Source of the DNA: DASXMR01 sp036495525
GTDB taxonomy: Bacteria; Actinomycetota; Actinomycetes; Streptosporangiales; Streptosporangiaceae
DNA length: 64,000 bases
Assembly (NCBI GenBank): GCA_036495525.1
Contig: DASXMR010000050.1
Coordinates: forward strand, 118,672-182,671
Direction: 5' to 3'
In this document: piece by piece, positions 55,471-63,960 of the stretch
Numbering within the stretch: position 1 is the stretch's first letter
How the letters are laid out: each line of letters opens with the position of its first letter
The notes under the pieces: model-generated
Told to the model about the DNA's origin: nothing
The model's input: only the letters and a program-made list of their open reading frames with translations
Databases searched by the model: none
Translations under genes and position numbers: made by a program

Positions 55471-56457
55471 ATGCGGTTGCGGCCGGGCGTTGCGGTTGAC
55501 CTGGGCACGGTCAACACGCTCGTGAGCATCGCCGGACGCGGGCTGGTCATCGACGAGCCCTCGGCGATAGCGATCGACCGCGCCTCGGGCGGCGTCGTCT
55601 GCGTCGGCCAGGAAGCCGACGCACTGTCCGGCAAAGAACCGCTTGACCTGCAGGTCGTGCACCCGCTGCGGGACGGGGTGATCGCCGACCTGGACGCCGC
55701 GACGGCGATGCTGCAGGCCTTCATCCGCCGTGCCCGGCTGCACCGGCTCGGGCTGCGGCCGGCCGCGGTGGTCTGCGTGCCGAGCGGTGCCACCTGGGTA
55801 GAGCGGCGGTCGCTGGCCGCGGCGGCCGAGTCCACCCGGCCGAGATGCCGGGTCACGATGGTCGAGGAGCCGGTCGCGGCCGCGGCTGGCGCGGGCTTCG
55901 ACCTCGCCGAAGGCGTCGGCGCGTTCATCGTGGATATCGGTGGCGGCACGACCGAGGCCGCGCTGCTGGCCGGCCGGCACGTGGTCCGCGCCCAGTCGCT
56001 GCGGCTGGGCGGCAACGCCATGGACGAAGCGGTCGCGCAGGCAGTCAAGACCGAGTTCGGCATGCTGCTCGGGCGCAACTCGGCGCGCAGCCTGAAGATG
56101 ACGCTCGGCGTCGCCGACAACGAGACCCAGTGGGCGGAGGCGGCTGGCGTCGACATCGCCCAGCGGACACCGCGCACCGAGCAGGTGCCCGGCTGGCTGG
56201 TCGCGTCCGCGCTGGAACGGTCGGTCGCGGCGATCACCGACTCGGTGCAGCAGCTGATCACCGACATGCCGCCGAACCTGGCCGAGGACATCGTCGGCGG
56301 CAAGATCCGGGTGGCAGGCGGCGGGGCGCTGCTGCCGGGCCTCGCGGCCCGGCTGGAGGCCGCCACCGGCATCCCCGCGCTGGTGGTGGACGACCCGCTG
56401 CGCTGCGTGGTGCGCGGCGCCGCCGAGATCCTCGACCACGGCGAATGGCTCAGCTAG
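55471..56457 (+). CDS. MreB/Mbl-like actin homologue
   Basis: 328 residues. Actin-fold nucleotide motifs: VAVDLGTVNTLVSIAGRG (phosphate 1), VEEPVAAAAGAGFDLAEG (connect 1), FIVDIGGGTTEAALLAG (phosphate 2) and VAGGGALLPGLAARLEAATG (adenosine). GGNAMDEAVAQAVKTEFGML is typical of MreB. AAGGA stands 8 bases before ATG 55471. The usual mreC, mreD and penicillin-binding neighbours are absent, so this is an orphan copy; such proteins act in spore-wall synthesis in Streptomyces, which is only a parallel. Confidence 0.9.
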   Translation: MRLRPGVAVDLGTVNTLVSIAGRGLVIDEPSAIAIDRASGGVVCVGQEADALSGKEPLDLQVVHPLRDGVIADLDAATAMLQAFIRRARLHRLGLRPAAVVCVPSGATWVERRSLAAAAESTRPRCRVTMVEEPVAAAAGAGFDLAEGVGAFIVDIGGGTTEAALLAGRHVVRAQSLRLGGNAMDEAVAQAVKTEFGMLLGRNSARSLKMTLGVADNETQWAEAAGVDIAQRTPRTEQVPGWLVASALERSVAAITDSVQQLITDMPPNLAEDIVGGKIRVAGGGALLPGLAARLEAATGIPALVVDDPLRCVVRGAAEILDHGEWLS

Positions 56458-56614
56458 CCGGCGACGGGACGCAGCCCTCAGTCCGCCGTGATGCCGGCCT
56501 TTCGTTCAGGCGCCTGCACGGCCAGCGTCACGCTACGGTCAGCGGTCGTTCAGCCGCCGCTGCAAGCATGCGAGCGCGGGGGGCAGCAAGATCTCGCCTA
56601 CTGGGAGGCACCGC

Positions 56615-58120
56615 ATGCGCAATCGATTTCCCTTCAGACTCCCCCGGCCGCTGACGCTCGCCGTCGCCGCTGCCCTGCCACTGGGCCTGGCGGTCGGCGG
56701 CGGCATGGCGGCCGCGGGCAGCGCAGCGGCGGCCAGCAATGGCCCGGCTGCCGCGGCGCACGTCACCAGCCAGGCCGCCGCCGCGGCCAAGCCACCGCCG
56801 ATCAGGCACGTCTGGTACATCGACCTGGAGAACGAGGGCTTCGGCCAGGCGTTCGGCAACAACCCGGCCGACCCGTTCCTGGCCAAGACGCTGCCCAGCA
56901 GGGGCGCCCTGCTGAAGAACTACTTCGGCGTCGGCCACGACAGCCTGGACAACTACATCGCCCAGGTCACCGGCCAGGCGCCGGACATCGCCACGGAGAA
57001 CGACTGCGGCAAGTGGACGCTGTTCAAGCCGGGCACGGTGTTCCGCAAGCCGTTCCACCAGCTGGTCGGCAACGGATGCGTCTACCCCAAGTCAGTGCCC
57101 ACGCTTGGCAACCAGCTGTCGAGCCACCACCTGTCCTGGAAGGCCTACCTGCAGGACATGGGTAACGACCCGGCCAGGGACAACACCACCCAGACCAAGC
57201 AGGGCCCGGCCTGCGGTCACCCGGTGATCGGCACCGAGGACGACACTGAGGGCGCCACGGCGGCCGACCAGTACGCGACCCGGCACGAGGGCTTCATGTA
57301 CTTCAAGTCGGTGATCAGCAACCGGAAGTTCTGCGACCAGCACATCCTGTCCTTCCAGCCGCTGCTGAAGGACCTGTCCAAGATGTCCTCGACGCCGAAC
57401 TTCTCGTGGGTCTCGCCGAATCTCTGCACGGACGGCCACGACGCGCCGTGCGCTAACGGCGACCCGGGCGGCCTCGCCGAGGTCAACGGGTTCCTGCACA
57501 TCTGGATCCCGCAGATCATGGCATCGCCCGCCTTCAAGAAGAACGGCCTGATCATCATCACCTTCGATGAGGGCAGCACCAGCGCCGCCTGCTGCGGCGA
57601 GACCGTGGGCCGCACCGCTTCGCACCCGAACACCGCTAAGCCGGGCATGGACGGTCCAGGCGGCGGCCGCGTCGGCGCCGTGCTGCTGTCCCCGTTCATC
57701 AAGGCGGGAACCGTGAGCACCAAGGACTACAACCACTACTCGGCGCTGCGCAGCATCGAGGACCTCTTCCACCTCGGCCATCTCGGCGACGCCGCGATGC
57801 CGCAGGTAAAGCCGTTCGGGCCGGACGTCTACACCAAGCACTGGCCGGCCAGGCCGGCCGCCGGGCCAGGCATCAGCTGCCTGGCGCGGCGGCCGCGCCG
57901 GTGCTGCGAGAATGCCATGATGCGAACGCAGAACTCCGGCGGCACCGGATCGCTGCTCTCGATCCGCTCGTCCCGCTCGGTCTTGTCCATCGGCTCGGCC
58001 GGGTCGATCCTGTCCGCCGGCTCGGCCAGCTCCATCCTCTCCGTCGGCTCGGCTGGCTGCATCCTGTCGATCGGCTCGGCTGGCTGCATCCTGTCCGCGG
58101 CGAGCGTCGGCGCGCGCTGA
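56615..58120 (+). CDS. Secreted phosphoesterase (phosphatidylinositol-phosphatase/acid phosphatase family) with a repeat tail
   Basis: 501 residues. Signal peptide (LTLAVAAALPLGLAVGGGMA). The catalytic domain has HVWYIDLENEGFGQAFGNNP, then YFGVGHDSLDNYIAQVTGQA, HLSWKAYLQDMG, LIIITFDEGSTSAACCGETV and LLSPFIKAGTVSTKDYNHYS, the AcpA-type phosphoesterase pattern. The family normally ends near FGPDVYT (about residue 408); here the frame continues through an Arg/Cys-rich stretch into MMRTQNSGGTGSLLS and nine-residue repeats. ATG 57917 or 57920 could start the tail as a separate small protein, so this may be a read-through fusion of two genes. Ribosome site GGGAGG before ATG 56615. Confidence 0.88.
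   Translation: MRNRFPFRLPRPLTLAVAAALPLGLAVGGGMAAAGSAAAASNGPAAAAHVTSQAAAAAKPPPIRHVWYIDLENEGFGQAFGNNPADPFLAKTLPSRGALLKNYFGVGHDSLDNYIAQVTGQAPDIATENDCGKWTLFKPGTVFRKPFHQLVGNGCVYPKSVPTLGNQLSSHHLSWKAYLQDMGNDPARDNTTQTKQGPACGHPVIGTEDDTEGATAADQYATRHEGFMYFKSVISNRKFCDQHILSFQPLLKDLSKMSSTPNFSWVSPNLCTDGHDAPCANGDPGGLAEVNGFLHIWIPQIMASPAFKKNGLIIITFDEGSTSAACCGETVGRTASHPNTAKPGMDGPGGGRVGAVLLSPFIKAGTVSTKDYNHYSALRSIEDLFHLGHLGDAAMPQVKPFGPDVYTKHWPARPAAGPGISCLARRPRRCCENAMMRTQNSGGTGSLLSIRSSRSVLSIGSAGSILSAGSASSILSVGSAGCILSIGSAGCILSAASVGAR
57938..58099 (+). repeat. 27-bp tandem repeat (six units) encoding G-S-x-x-S-x-L-S-x
   Basis: Four clear 27-base units (57992-58018, 58019-58045, 58046-58072, 58073-58099) encode GSAGSILSA, GSASSILSV, GSAGCILSI and GSAGCILSA; two diverged units (57938-57964, GGTGSLLSI; 57965-57991, RSSRSVLSI) precede them. 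The regular small/Ser/hydrophobic pattern suggests a beta-solenoid or stacking fibre (inference). Similar Ser-Gly-Ile/Leu repeats occur, to my recollection, in small unnamed actinobacterial proteins. Confidence 0.8.
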
Positions 58121-58149
58121 CCTTGCCCGCACCAGACCCTGGAGCCCCC

Positions 58150-58947
58150 GTGACCGAGCAGCAGGCTGCTGAGCAGCACGCCGCGCCCAGCGCGCTGGCC
58201 GGTGCCCTGCCGCCGCGCTCACCCCGCGCGGCGGCAATCTCGGCACACCGCGGTGGCGGCGAGAGCGCACCCGAAGCGACTTACGAGGCGTATGAGGCCG
58301 CCGCGCAGGCTGGCGTCGAGTACGTCGAGTTCGACATCCGCCGCACCGCCGACGGCGAGCTGGTGGTGTACCACGACGCGCGGATCGCCGGGGAGCTGAT
58401 CAGCAGCGTCGGATACGCGCGGCTGTGCCATCTGGCCGGCTACGAGGTGCCGCTGACCGGCGAGGTGATGCGGCTGCTGGCCGGCCGGGCCATCGGGCAC
58501 CTCGACGTGAAGACGGTCGGCGACGAGGAGGACATCGTCCGGCAGGCGATCGACGTGCTCGGCCAGGGCAACTTCGTGCTGACCACGCTCGAGGACAGCT
58601 CGGTGCAGGCGATCACCAGCCGCTTCCCGCAGACTGCCGTCGCGCTGTCGCTCGGCCGCGACATGCGCGGCCTGCCGTGGATGACCAAGGTGTCGCAGCG
58701 GCGCAGCGAGCTGTACCCGCTGAACCGGCTCCGCGCCTGCGGGGCTGGCTGGGCCGCGATGCACTACCAGCTCGGCCTGGCCGGCGCGCTCCGGCAGTGC
58801 CACAGCGGCGGGATAAGGACCATGGTCTGGACGGTCAACAACGACCTGATGCTCCGGCGGCTGCTCGCCGACCCAAGGGTCGACGTCGTCGTCACCGACC
58901 GCCCGCGCCGCGCCGCCGCGCTGCGCGCCGCGCTGACCAGCTCCTGA
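58150..58947 (+). CDS. Glycerophosphodiester phosphodiesterase family protein
   Basis: 265 residues from GTG 58150, which follows GGAG. ISAHRGGGESAPEATYEAYE holds the HRG and E catalytic residues; GVEYVEFDIRRTADGELVVY HDARIAG supplies the acidic ligands; IGHLDVKT and MVWTVNNDLMLRRLLADPRV complete the GDPD barrel. It hydrolyses glycerophosphodiesters to glycerol 3-phosphate. It lies 30 bases after the phosphoesterase repeat tail. The longer open frame to 57901 is the repeat region in another phase and is rejected. Confidence 0.92.
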   Translation: MTEQQAAEQHAAPSALAGALPPRSPRAAAISAHRGGGESAPEATYEAYEAAAQAGVEYVEFDIRRTADGELVVYHDARIAGELISSVGYARLCHLAGYEVPLTGEVMRLLAGRAIGHLDVKTVGDEEDIVRQAIDVLGQGNFVLTTLEDSSVQAITSRFPQTAVALSLGRDMRGLPWMTKVSQRRSELYPLNRLRACGAGWAAMHYQLGLAGALRQCHSGGIRTMVWTVNNDLMLRRLLADPRVDVVVTDRPRRAAALRAALTSS

Positions 58948-58964
58948 TCCGCCTGCTGACAGCA

Positions 58965-59003
58965 GCCGGGCTGGCTCAGCGGCTTCCCGCTGGCCAGCCC
59001 GGC
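58965..59003. terminator. Very strong bidirectional hairpin between converging genes
   Basis: GCCGGGCTGGC (58965-58975) pairs perfectly with GCCAGCCCGGC (58993-59003); inside, CAGCGG and CCGCTG form a further 6-bp stem around CTTC with a single bulged T at 58976, giving 17 paired bases. Between GDPD and the convergent secreted-protein gene. Confidence 0.75.
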
Positions 59004-59017
59004 ACTAGTGCGTGATG

Positions 59018-60697
59018 TCAGTCGCCGTTGGTGCCGCTCCCCGTGCCGGGGGTGAACGACACGCCCCGGAGCACCTGGCCGAAGCCGGCTGACCGCACGG
59101 TGGTGAAGCTCTCGGTGCCCGGCGTGGTGGCCGACAGCCGGTCGGTGATCGCCACCAGCTTGTTCGGGTCCGCGCCCTGGTCACCGCCGCCGCTGACGGT
59201 CGAGGTGATACCCCAGATGGTCACCGTCCCATCCCGGTTGACCTGGCCGGTGATGTTGCGCAGGCCGTCCGTGGCCGGCGACCAGGGCAGCCCGGTGGCC
59301 GGGTTGTCGCCGGTCGGGTAGCCAGGCACCGTGTACGGGGCACCGAGGTCCAGGCCGCTGCTCAGCGTGTAGGCGAGCTTCCAGCTGCCGCCGGCGAGCA
59401 CCCACTTCTGCAGGCCGGCCGTGGTCTGCGCCGCAGCCGTGCTGAACGTGCCGGTAGCCGGCGAGAAGGTGGCGTCACCGTTGCCCTCGTCAGCGACGTA
59501 CATCGTGGTGGAGTTCGCGAACCACACGCCGAACGGGAACGAGGTCTTGGACTTCAGCGCGGTCGGGAAGCCCTCCAGGATGCACATGTTGTTCGGCTCC
59601 AGGCCCTGGCTCTGCAGTACCGACGGGTCAAAGTTCAGCGGCCCGGTCGGCAGCTTCGCGCCCGGCTGCGGCAGTCCGACCCCGTTCGGGCAGGCCTTGC
59701 CCGTGGTGTCGACGAAGTAGACAGTGTTGACGCCGTTGCTGCCGCTGCCCTTGGTGGTGTACACAACGTTGTTGAAGATCGTCAGGCCGCGGAAGTTGGT
59801 GTCCTTGCCCACTTTGTCCAGCGGCAGGCCGAGCTGCGCGATGCTGAAGCTGGCCAGCGGCGTCGGGTCACCAGGGTTCTGCAGCTGCTGCGGCTTGTGC
59901 GAGGGGCTGATGAACTGCAGCCCTGCGCCCTCGATGACGCCATCGGGCTGCGGGTTGCCGCCGTTGCCTGCGTTGCCTGCGGTGAACAGCGCGCTGCCGC
60001 CGTGGCTGTCACTGAGGATGGCCGCCCGCCCGTTGTTGCCGCCGTAGGCGTTGGTCTGGGTGAAGCTGAAGTGGCCCTGCTGGTCGAGCTGGCCCACCAC
60101 CCGCTGGGTGATGCCGGGAACGGGGTTGGTCGGGTCGATGACCGCCTGGGTGTTGGCGTTGGAGACGTCGATCTGGGCCGGCCGGGCCTGATAGCCCATG
60201 AACGTCACCTGCGAGCCGCTGGTCGACTGATTCAGCGCCATCTCGGACTTGGACGAGAAGCTCGTCACCAGGTCGCCGCCGCTGCGGCCGGGGCCGCTGC
60301 CGTCGGGCACTCGCAACGTGCTGACCAGGTGGCCGGACGGCGTGAGCTGGTCAAGGAACACCGGCGAGCTGACGCCGAAACTGGGGTCGACCAGCACGTT
60401 GTTGAACACCTGCGGATAGCTGCCGTCGTCGGTAGCCACGGCGCAGTCGCTGGTGCAGCCCGGCGGCAGCACCGTCACGCCGGGCGTGATGATGCTGGCA
60501 GACGCGTTGTATACCGACTCGGAGACCAGCAGGTTGCCCGGTTCCAGTTGCTGGCCGGACCGGTGGCCGTGCTCAGCCGCTGCGGCACCGGTAGCCCCGG
60601 CTAGGGACGCTCCGGTGACCGCGGTCACCGCTAGCAGTAGCGCGGCGCCCTGCAGCGGGCGCCGGATTTTCATGCGTTGCACGAACGACGGCATCAT
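59018..60697 (-). CDS. Large secreted protein of unknown function, probable beta-propeller
   Basis: About 559 residues. A signal peptide (LQGAALLLAVTAVTGASLAG, ending near ATGAAAAE) leads into NLLVSESVYNASASIITPGV. Repeated elements with Gly/Asn/Asp-rich turns (LDQLTPSGHLVSTLRVPDG, NNVVYTTKGSGSNGVNTVYF, FGVWFANSTTMYVADEGNGD, WGITSTVSGGGDQGADPNKL) suggest blade-like beta-sheets of a propeller. No catalytic motif identified. The start is ATG 60697 with GAGGAGG 11 bases upstream; ATG 60673 is an alternative. Confidence 0.7.
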   Translation of the reverse strand: MMPSFVQRMKIRRPLQGAALLLAVTAVTGASLAGATGAAAAEHGHRSGQQLEPGNLLVSESVYNASASIITPGVTVLPPGCTSDCAVATDDGSYPQVFNNVLVDPSFGVSSPVFLDQLTPSGHLVSTLRVPDGSGPGRSGGDLVTSFSSKSEMALNQSTSGSQVTFMGYQARPAQIDVSNANTQAVIDPTNPVPGITQRVVGQLDQQGHFSFTQTNAYGGNNGRAAILSDSHGGSALFTAGNAGNGGNPQPDGVIEGAGLQFISPSHKPQQLQNPGDPTPLASFSIAQLGLPLDKVGKDTNFRGLTIFNNVVYTTKGSGSNGVNTVYFVDTTGKACPNGVGLPQPGAKLPTGPLNFDPSVLQSQGLEPNNMCILEGFPTALKSKTSFPFGVWFANSTTMYVADEGNGDATFSPATGTFSTAAAQTTAGLQKWVLAGGSWKLAYTLSSGLDLGAPYTVPGYPTGDNPATGLPWSPATDGLRNITGQVNRDGTVTIWGITSTVSGGGDQGADPNKLVAITDRLSATTPGTESFTTVRSAGFGQVLRGVSFTPGTGSGTNGD

Positions 60698-60920
60698 CAG
60701 GCCGCGAACCTCCTCGGGGAAGGCTGGCCAGCGTGGTGCTGGCCAAACGACCCAACACTGCTTGGCGGTCGCGACCGGTTTCCGACACCGGGGTAAATCT
60801 GGCGTGAACATTCGGCGGAGGTGACGGCGACGGGCTAGCTACGGCGGCGGTGGCCTAGGCCGAATTCGCCACCCGGAGATGCGGCCTGGCTAGCTCAGTC
60901 GAGGTCGAAGGCGAGCCGGA

Positions 60921-60940
60921 TGCATCCAGTCTGGGATGCA
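60921..60940. terminator. Small hairpin 25 bp downstream of the GDSL hydrolase gene
   Basis: TGCATCC (60921-60927) pairs with GGATGCA (60934-60940) around a 6-base loop. It follows the stop of the minus-strand GDSL gene (60965) and precedes the start region of the secreted protein. A terminator is possible. The rest of 60698-60964 holds no gene; a tRNA-like TAGCTCAGTCG stretch near 60890 lacks the other tRNA arms. Confidence 0.4.
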
Positions 60941-60964
60941 GAGCTGTCTGCGGTCTGTCAGCAA

Positions 60965-61840
60965 CTAGCCGGCCTCGGCAGCCTCGGCCAGGTCAGGCGC
61001 GTCCAGGTACTGCCCGGTCAGGCGGGGCACGTCCAGCCGGGGCGCGTCGTACCCGGCAGTCAGGGCCGCTGGCTGGGCGGTGCCTTCCCGCCATTCCCTG
61101 ATCGCCATCCCGAGCAGGCTGGGCACCAGGTCCGTCGACCGGCGGACCACAAAGGCCGTGCCCTTGGTCGCCAGCCAGGCGAGCACCGCCAGCCGGCCGG
61201 GCGGCGGGTTCGAGGGCTCGGCGTCCGGCGGCTCGGCGACCGGGTAGCCCGCCTCCGCCAGCAGCCCGTGGAAGCGCCGGGCGATCAGCCGGTGGCCGCG
61301 CTCGCTCGGGTGCAGCCGGTCAGCCGCCCACATCCGTGAGTCGTAGGCTTCGGTGTCGGTGGCCGCGTCGAAGTGCAGCGTGCCGTAGCGCCGCGCCACC
61401 TCGTCCATGACCTCGTTGATCTGGTGCGCGCGGCGGGCGAGCGGCCTGGCCATCACGCCGGGCACGCCGAGCATCCGGCCAGGATCGGGCAGCCGCATGG
61501 TGAGCACGACCGCGCCAGCCGAGCTGAGCGCGCCGACGGTGTGCCCGGCCGCTGCCGCGATCCGCTCCGGCGAGAAGTTCGCCCGCAGCGTGTCGTTGAC
61601 GCCGACCACGACGCTGGCCACGTCCGGCCGTAGCTGCAGCGCCTGCGGCAGCTGATCATGCTCAACGTCCGCCGAGCAGGCCCCGTTGGTCGCGAGGATG
61701 TGCAGGCTCGGCTCCGGCAGGCCCTCGGCGAGCAGCGCTGCCCAGCCTCGCCACCCGCGGCGGTGGTCGGGCCCTGGCAGCGCCACCGGGTCACCGACGC
61801 CCAGGGTGATCGAGTCCCCGAGAGCGACAAAGCGGGTCAT
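60965..61840 (-). CDS. SGNH/GDSL-type esterase
   Basis: 291 residues. Block I FVALGDSITLGVGDPVALPG (nucleophilic Ser), block III VVVGVNDT, and block V DRLHPSERGHRLIARRFHGL (Asp and His) define the family. The C-terminal ~95 residues beyond the domain are mixed and of unknown use. No signal peptide. ATG 61840 overlaps the stop of the glycosyltransferase gene, so the two are coupled. Substrate, perhaps an acylated glycan, is unknown. Confidence 0.9.
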   Translation of the reverse strand: MTRFVALGDSITLGVGDPVALPGPDHRRGWRGWAALLAEGLPEPSLHILATNGACSADVEHDQLPQALQLRPDVASVVVGVNDTLRANFSPERIAAAAGHTVGALSSAGAVVLTMRLPDPGRMLGVPGVMARPLARRAHQINEVMDEVARRYGTLHFDAATDTEAYDSRMWAADRLHPSERGHRLIARRFHGLLAEAGYPVAEPPDAEPSNPPPGRLAVLAWLATKGTAFVVRRSTDLVPSLLGMAIREWREGTAQPAALTAGYDAPRLDVPRLTGQYLDAPDLAEAAEAG

Positions 61841-62982
61841 GCGGCCACCGCTGCCTTTCTGGTCCCGTCAGTCTCGAGGACCGCCATGTAGTGGCTGATC
61901 AGCTCGTCGTTAAGCCTCGGCCAGCTGCGGCCGAGCATCCTCTGGCGGCCCGCCGCCCCCTGCGCCGCGCGCAGCGCAGGATCGGCGGCCAGCCTGGCAA
62001 CGGCCGCGGTGATGGCGGCCGGGTCGCCCGGCGCCACAAGGAAGCCGGTGACACCGTCCCTGACCAGGTCGATCGGGCCTCCTGCGGCCGGTGCCACGAC
62101 CGGCACGCCGCTGGCCGCGGCTTCCTGCATGGTGTTACCGAAGGTGTCGTGCGGGCCAGTATGAACGAATATGTCAAGACTGGCGTAGATCTCGGCTAGA
62201 TCACCGCCGACGCGCTGGCCGAGGAACTGCGCGGCCGGCAGCGCTCGCTGCAGCGCGGCCTCGGCCGGGCCGGCCCCGACGATCACGACCCGGACGCCCG
62301 GCAGCGCGGTCACGCCGCTGAGCAGGTCAATTCGCTTCTCCACAGCCAGCCGGCCGACGTAGCCGACCAGCAGCTCGCCGGCCGGGGCGAGCTGGGCGCG
62401 CAGCGCCGCGCTGCGCCTGGCAGGGCTGAACCTCGTGCTGTCCACGCCGCGGCCCCACACCCGGACCCGGTCGATGCCGTGCGACCGCAGTTCGGCCGCG
62501 GTGGCCGAGCTCGGCGCCAGGGTCAGGTCCACCGCGTTATGGATGTGCCGCAGCCAGCCCCAGCAGATCGCCTGGCCTGGCGCGCCGGTGTGATAGGCGC
62601 GGGCGTAGGCCGGCATGTCAGTGGCGTACACGGCGACCGACGGCAGCCCCAGGTGCCGCGCGGCTGCGCCGCCGCTCGCGCCGAGCACGAACGGCCCGGC
62701 CAGGTGCACGAGGTCGGACCGGTGCGCGGCTACCGCCGCGCGCACCCGCAGGCCAGGCAGCCCGACCCGGAAGCCGGGGTAGGCGGGCAGCGCGACGGAC
62801 GGGACCCGGACGACGGGATACCCGAGTGCCCGGTCCGCGCGGGCAGCTCCGGCGGCCGGCTCGGGCGCGATGACCACCGGCTGGTGGCCCCGGCTGGCCA
62901 GGTGCTCGGCGACGCGCAGCGCGGTGTGGGCGACGCCATTGACATCGGGCGGGAAGGACTCGGTGATGTAGGCGATTCGCAC
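61837..62982 (-). CDS. GT4-family glycosyltransferase (mannosyltransferase-like)
   Basis: About 381 residues, GT-B fold. N-terminal RIAYITESFPPDVNGVAHTA LRVAEHLASRGH carries the Gly-rich acceptor loop; GRLAVEKRIDLLSGV, VVIVGAGPAEAALQRALP and FVHTGPHDTFGNTMQEAAAS GVPVVAPAAGG provide the donor-binding E-x7-E region. Resembles actinobacterial mannosyltransferases acting on phosphatidylinositol or lipids (MgtA/PimB relatives); acceptor not shown. GTG 62982 is selected because it gives the family N-terminus. Confidence 0.9.
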   Translation of the reverse strand: MRIAYITESFPPDVNGVAHTALRVAEHLASRGHQPVVIAPEPAAGAARADRALGYPVVRVPSVALPAYPGFRVGLPGLRVRAAVAAHRSDLVHLAGPFVLGASGGAAARHLGLPSVAVYATDMPAYARAYHTGAPGQAICWGWLRHIHNAVDLTLAPSSATAAELRSHGIDRVRVWGRGVDSTRFSPARRSAALRAQLAPAGELLVGYVGRLAVEKRIDLLSGVTALPGVRVVIVGAGPAEAALQRALPAAQFLGQRVGGDLAEIYASLDIFVHTGPHDTFGNTMQEAAASGVPVVAPAAGGPIDLVRDGVTGFLVAPGDPAAITAAVARLAADPALRAAQGAAGRQRMLGRSWPRLNDELISHYMAVLETDGTRKAAVAA

Positions 62983-63153
62983 GATCACAGGTTGCGCGAC
63001 GCTCCTTCCGCAACGGCCCAAAGACCGTGACGACGCGGGAAACTGTGCGTGACATCTCGGTGTGGATAGGCTCGCCCGGCACGGCCGCACGCGGCATTAT
63101 CGGCTCATCAGCATCGGGCTGCGAGCGCAGCCCGGCGGACCGGGGAGGCCCAG

Positions 63154-63960
63154 ATGCCCGTCGTGCAGGCGAACGGAATCGATATCAACTACGAAGTGCA
63201 GGGCGAGGGCGAGCCGATGGTGCTCATCCCGTACCTGGCCGCCGACCAGGCCTGCTACGCGTTCCAGGTCGCTGAGTACGCCAAGCACTTCACCTGCTTC
63301 TCGGTTGACCTGCGCGGTGCCGGGCTGTCAGGCAAGCCGGAAGGCACCTACACCACCGAGCTGCTGGCCGACGACGTTGCCGCTTTCATGCAGGTCGCGG
63401 GCATCGAGCGCGCGCACGTCTTCGGACTTTCGCTGGGCGCCGCGACCGGGATGTGGCTGGCAGGCAAGCACCAGGGCCTGGTGAAATCGCTCTCGCTGCA
63501 CAGCGCCTGGCCGGCCTCCGACCAGTTCCTGCGCGCGGCGGTCGAGGGCTGGCGAATCGTGGCCGAGGGGCTGGGCAGCGTCGCCGAGATGGTGATCAAG
63601 GGCATCTTCCCGTGGTGCTTCACCCCTGAGCTGTACGCGGCGCGGCCGGAGTACATCGACTCACTGGCTGACTTCGTCCGCAGCCGGCCGATGCCGCCGG
63701 TGGATGCGTTCCTCCGCCAGTCAGGCGCGGTGCTGTCGCACGACGCCACGAGCGTGCTCGGCTCGGTCACCGCCCCGACGCTGCTGACCTTCGGACGGCA
63801 CGACATGGTGACGTCGACCAGGTTCGCCGACCCGATCAGGGCGGCGGTGCCCGGCGCCGAGCTGATCGTGTTCGAGGACTGCGCGCACGCCCCGATCTAC
63901 GAGAACGTCGAGGCGTTCAACACGCAGACGCTGGAGTTCCTGCAGCGGCAGACCGGGTAG
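63154..63960 (+). CDS. Alpha/beta-hydrolase
   Basis: 268 residues. VDLRGAGLSG oxyanion region, nucleophile elbow FGLSLGAATGMWL (Ser), acid Asp in FGRHDMVTS, and His in EDCAHAPIYENVEAF. ATG 63154 gives the canonical start (PVVQANGIDINYEVQGEGEP). No signal peptide. Substrate unknown. The last 40 bases of the window after it hold nothing recognisable. Confidence 0.93.
   Translation: MPVVQANGIDINYEVQGEGEPMVLIPYLAADQACYAFQVAEYAKHFTCFSVDLRGAGLSGKPEGTYTTELLADDVAAFMQVAGIERAHVFGLSLGAATGMWLAGKHQGLVKSLSLHSAWPASDQFLRAAVEGWRIVAEGLGSVAEMVIKGIFPWCFTPELYAARPEYIDSLADFVRSRPMPPVDAFLRQSGAVLSHDATSVLGSVTAPTLLTFGRHDMVTSTRFADPIRAAVPGAELIVFEDCAHAPIYENVEAFNTQTLEFLQRQTG

Noticed and set aside
60880..60930. Possible tRNA gene because of a GGCTAGCTCAGTCG stretch
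   Set aside because: Only the D-arm-like part is present; no anticodon stem, no T-arm GGTTCGA and no acceptor pairing could be made.
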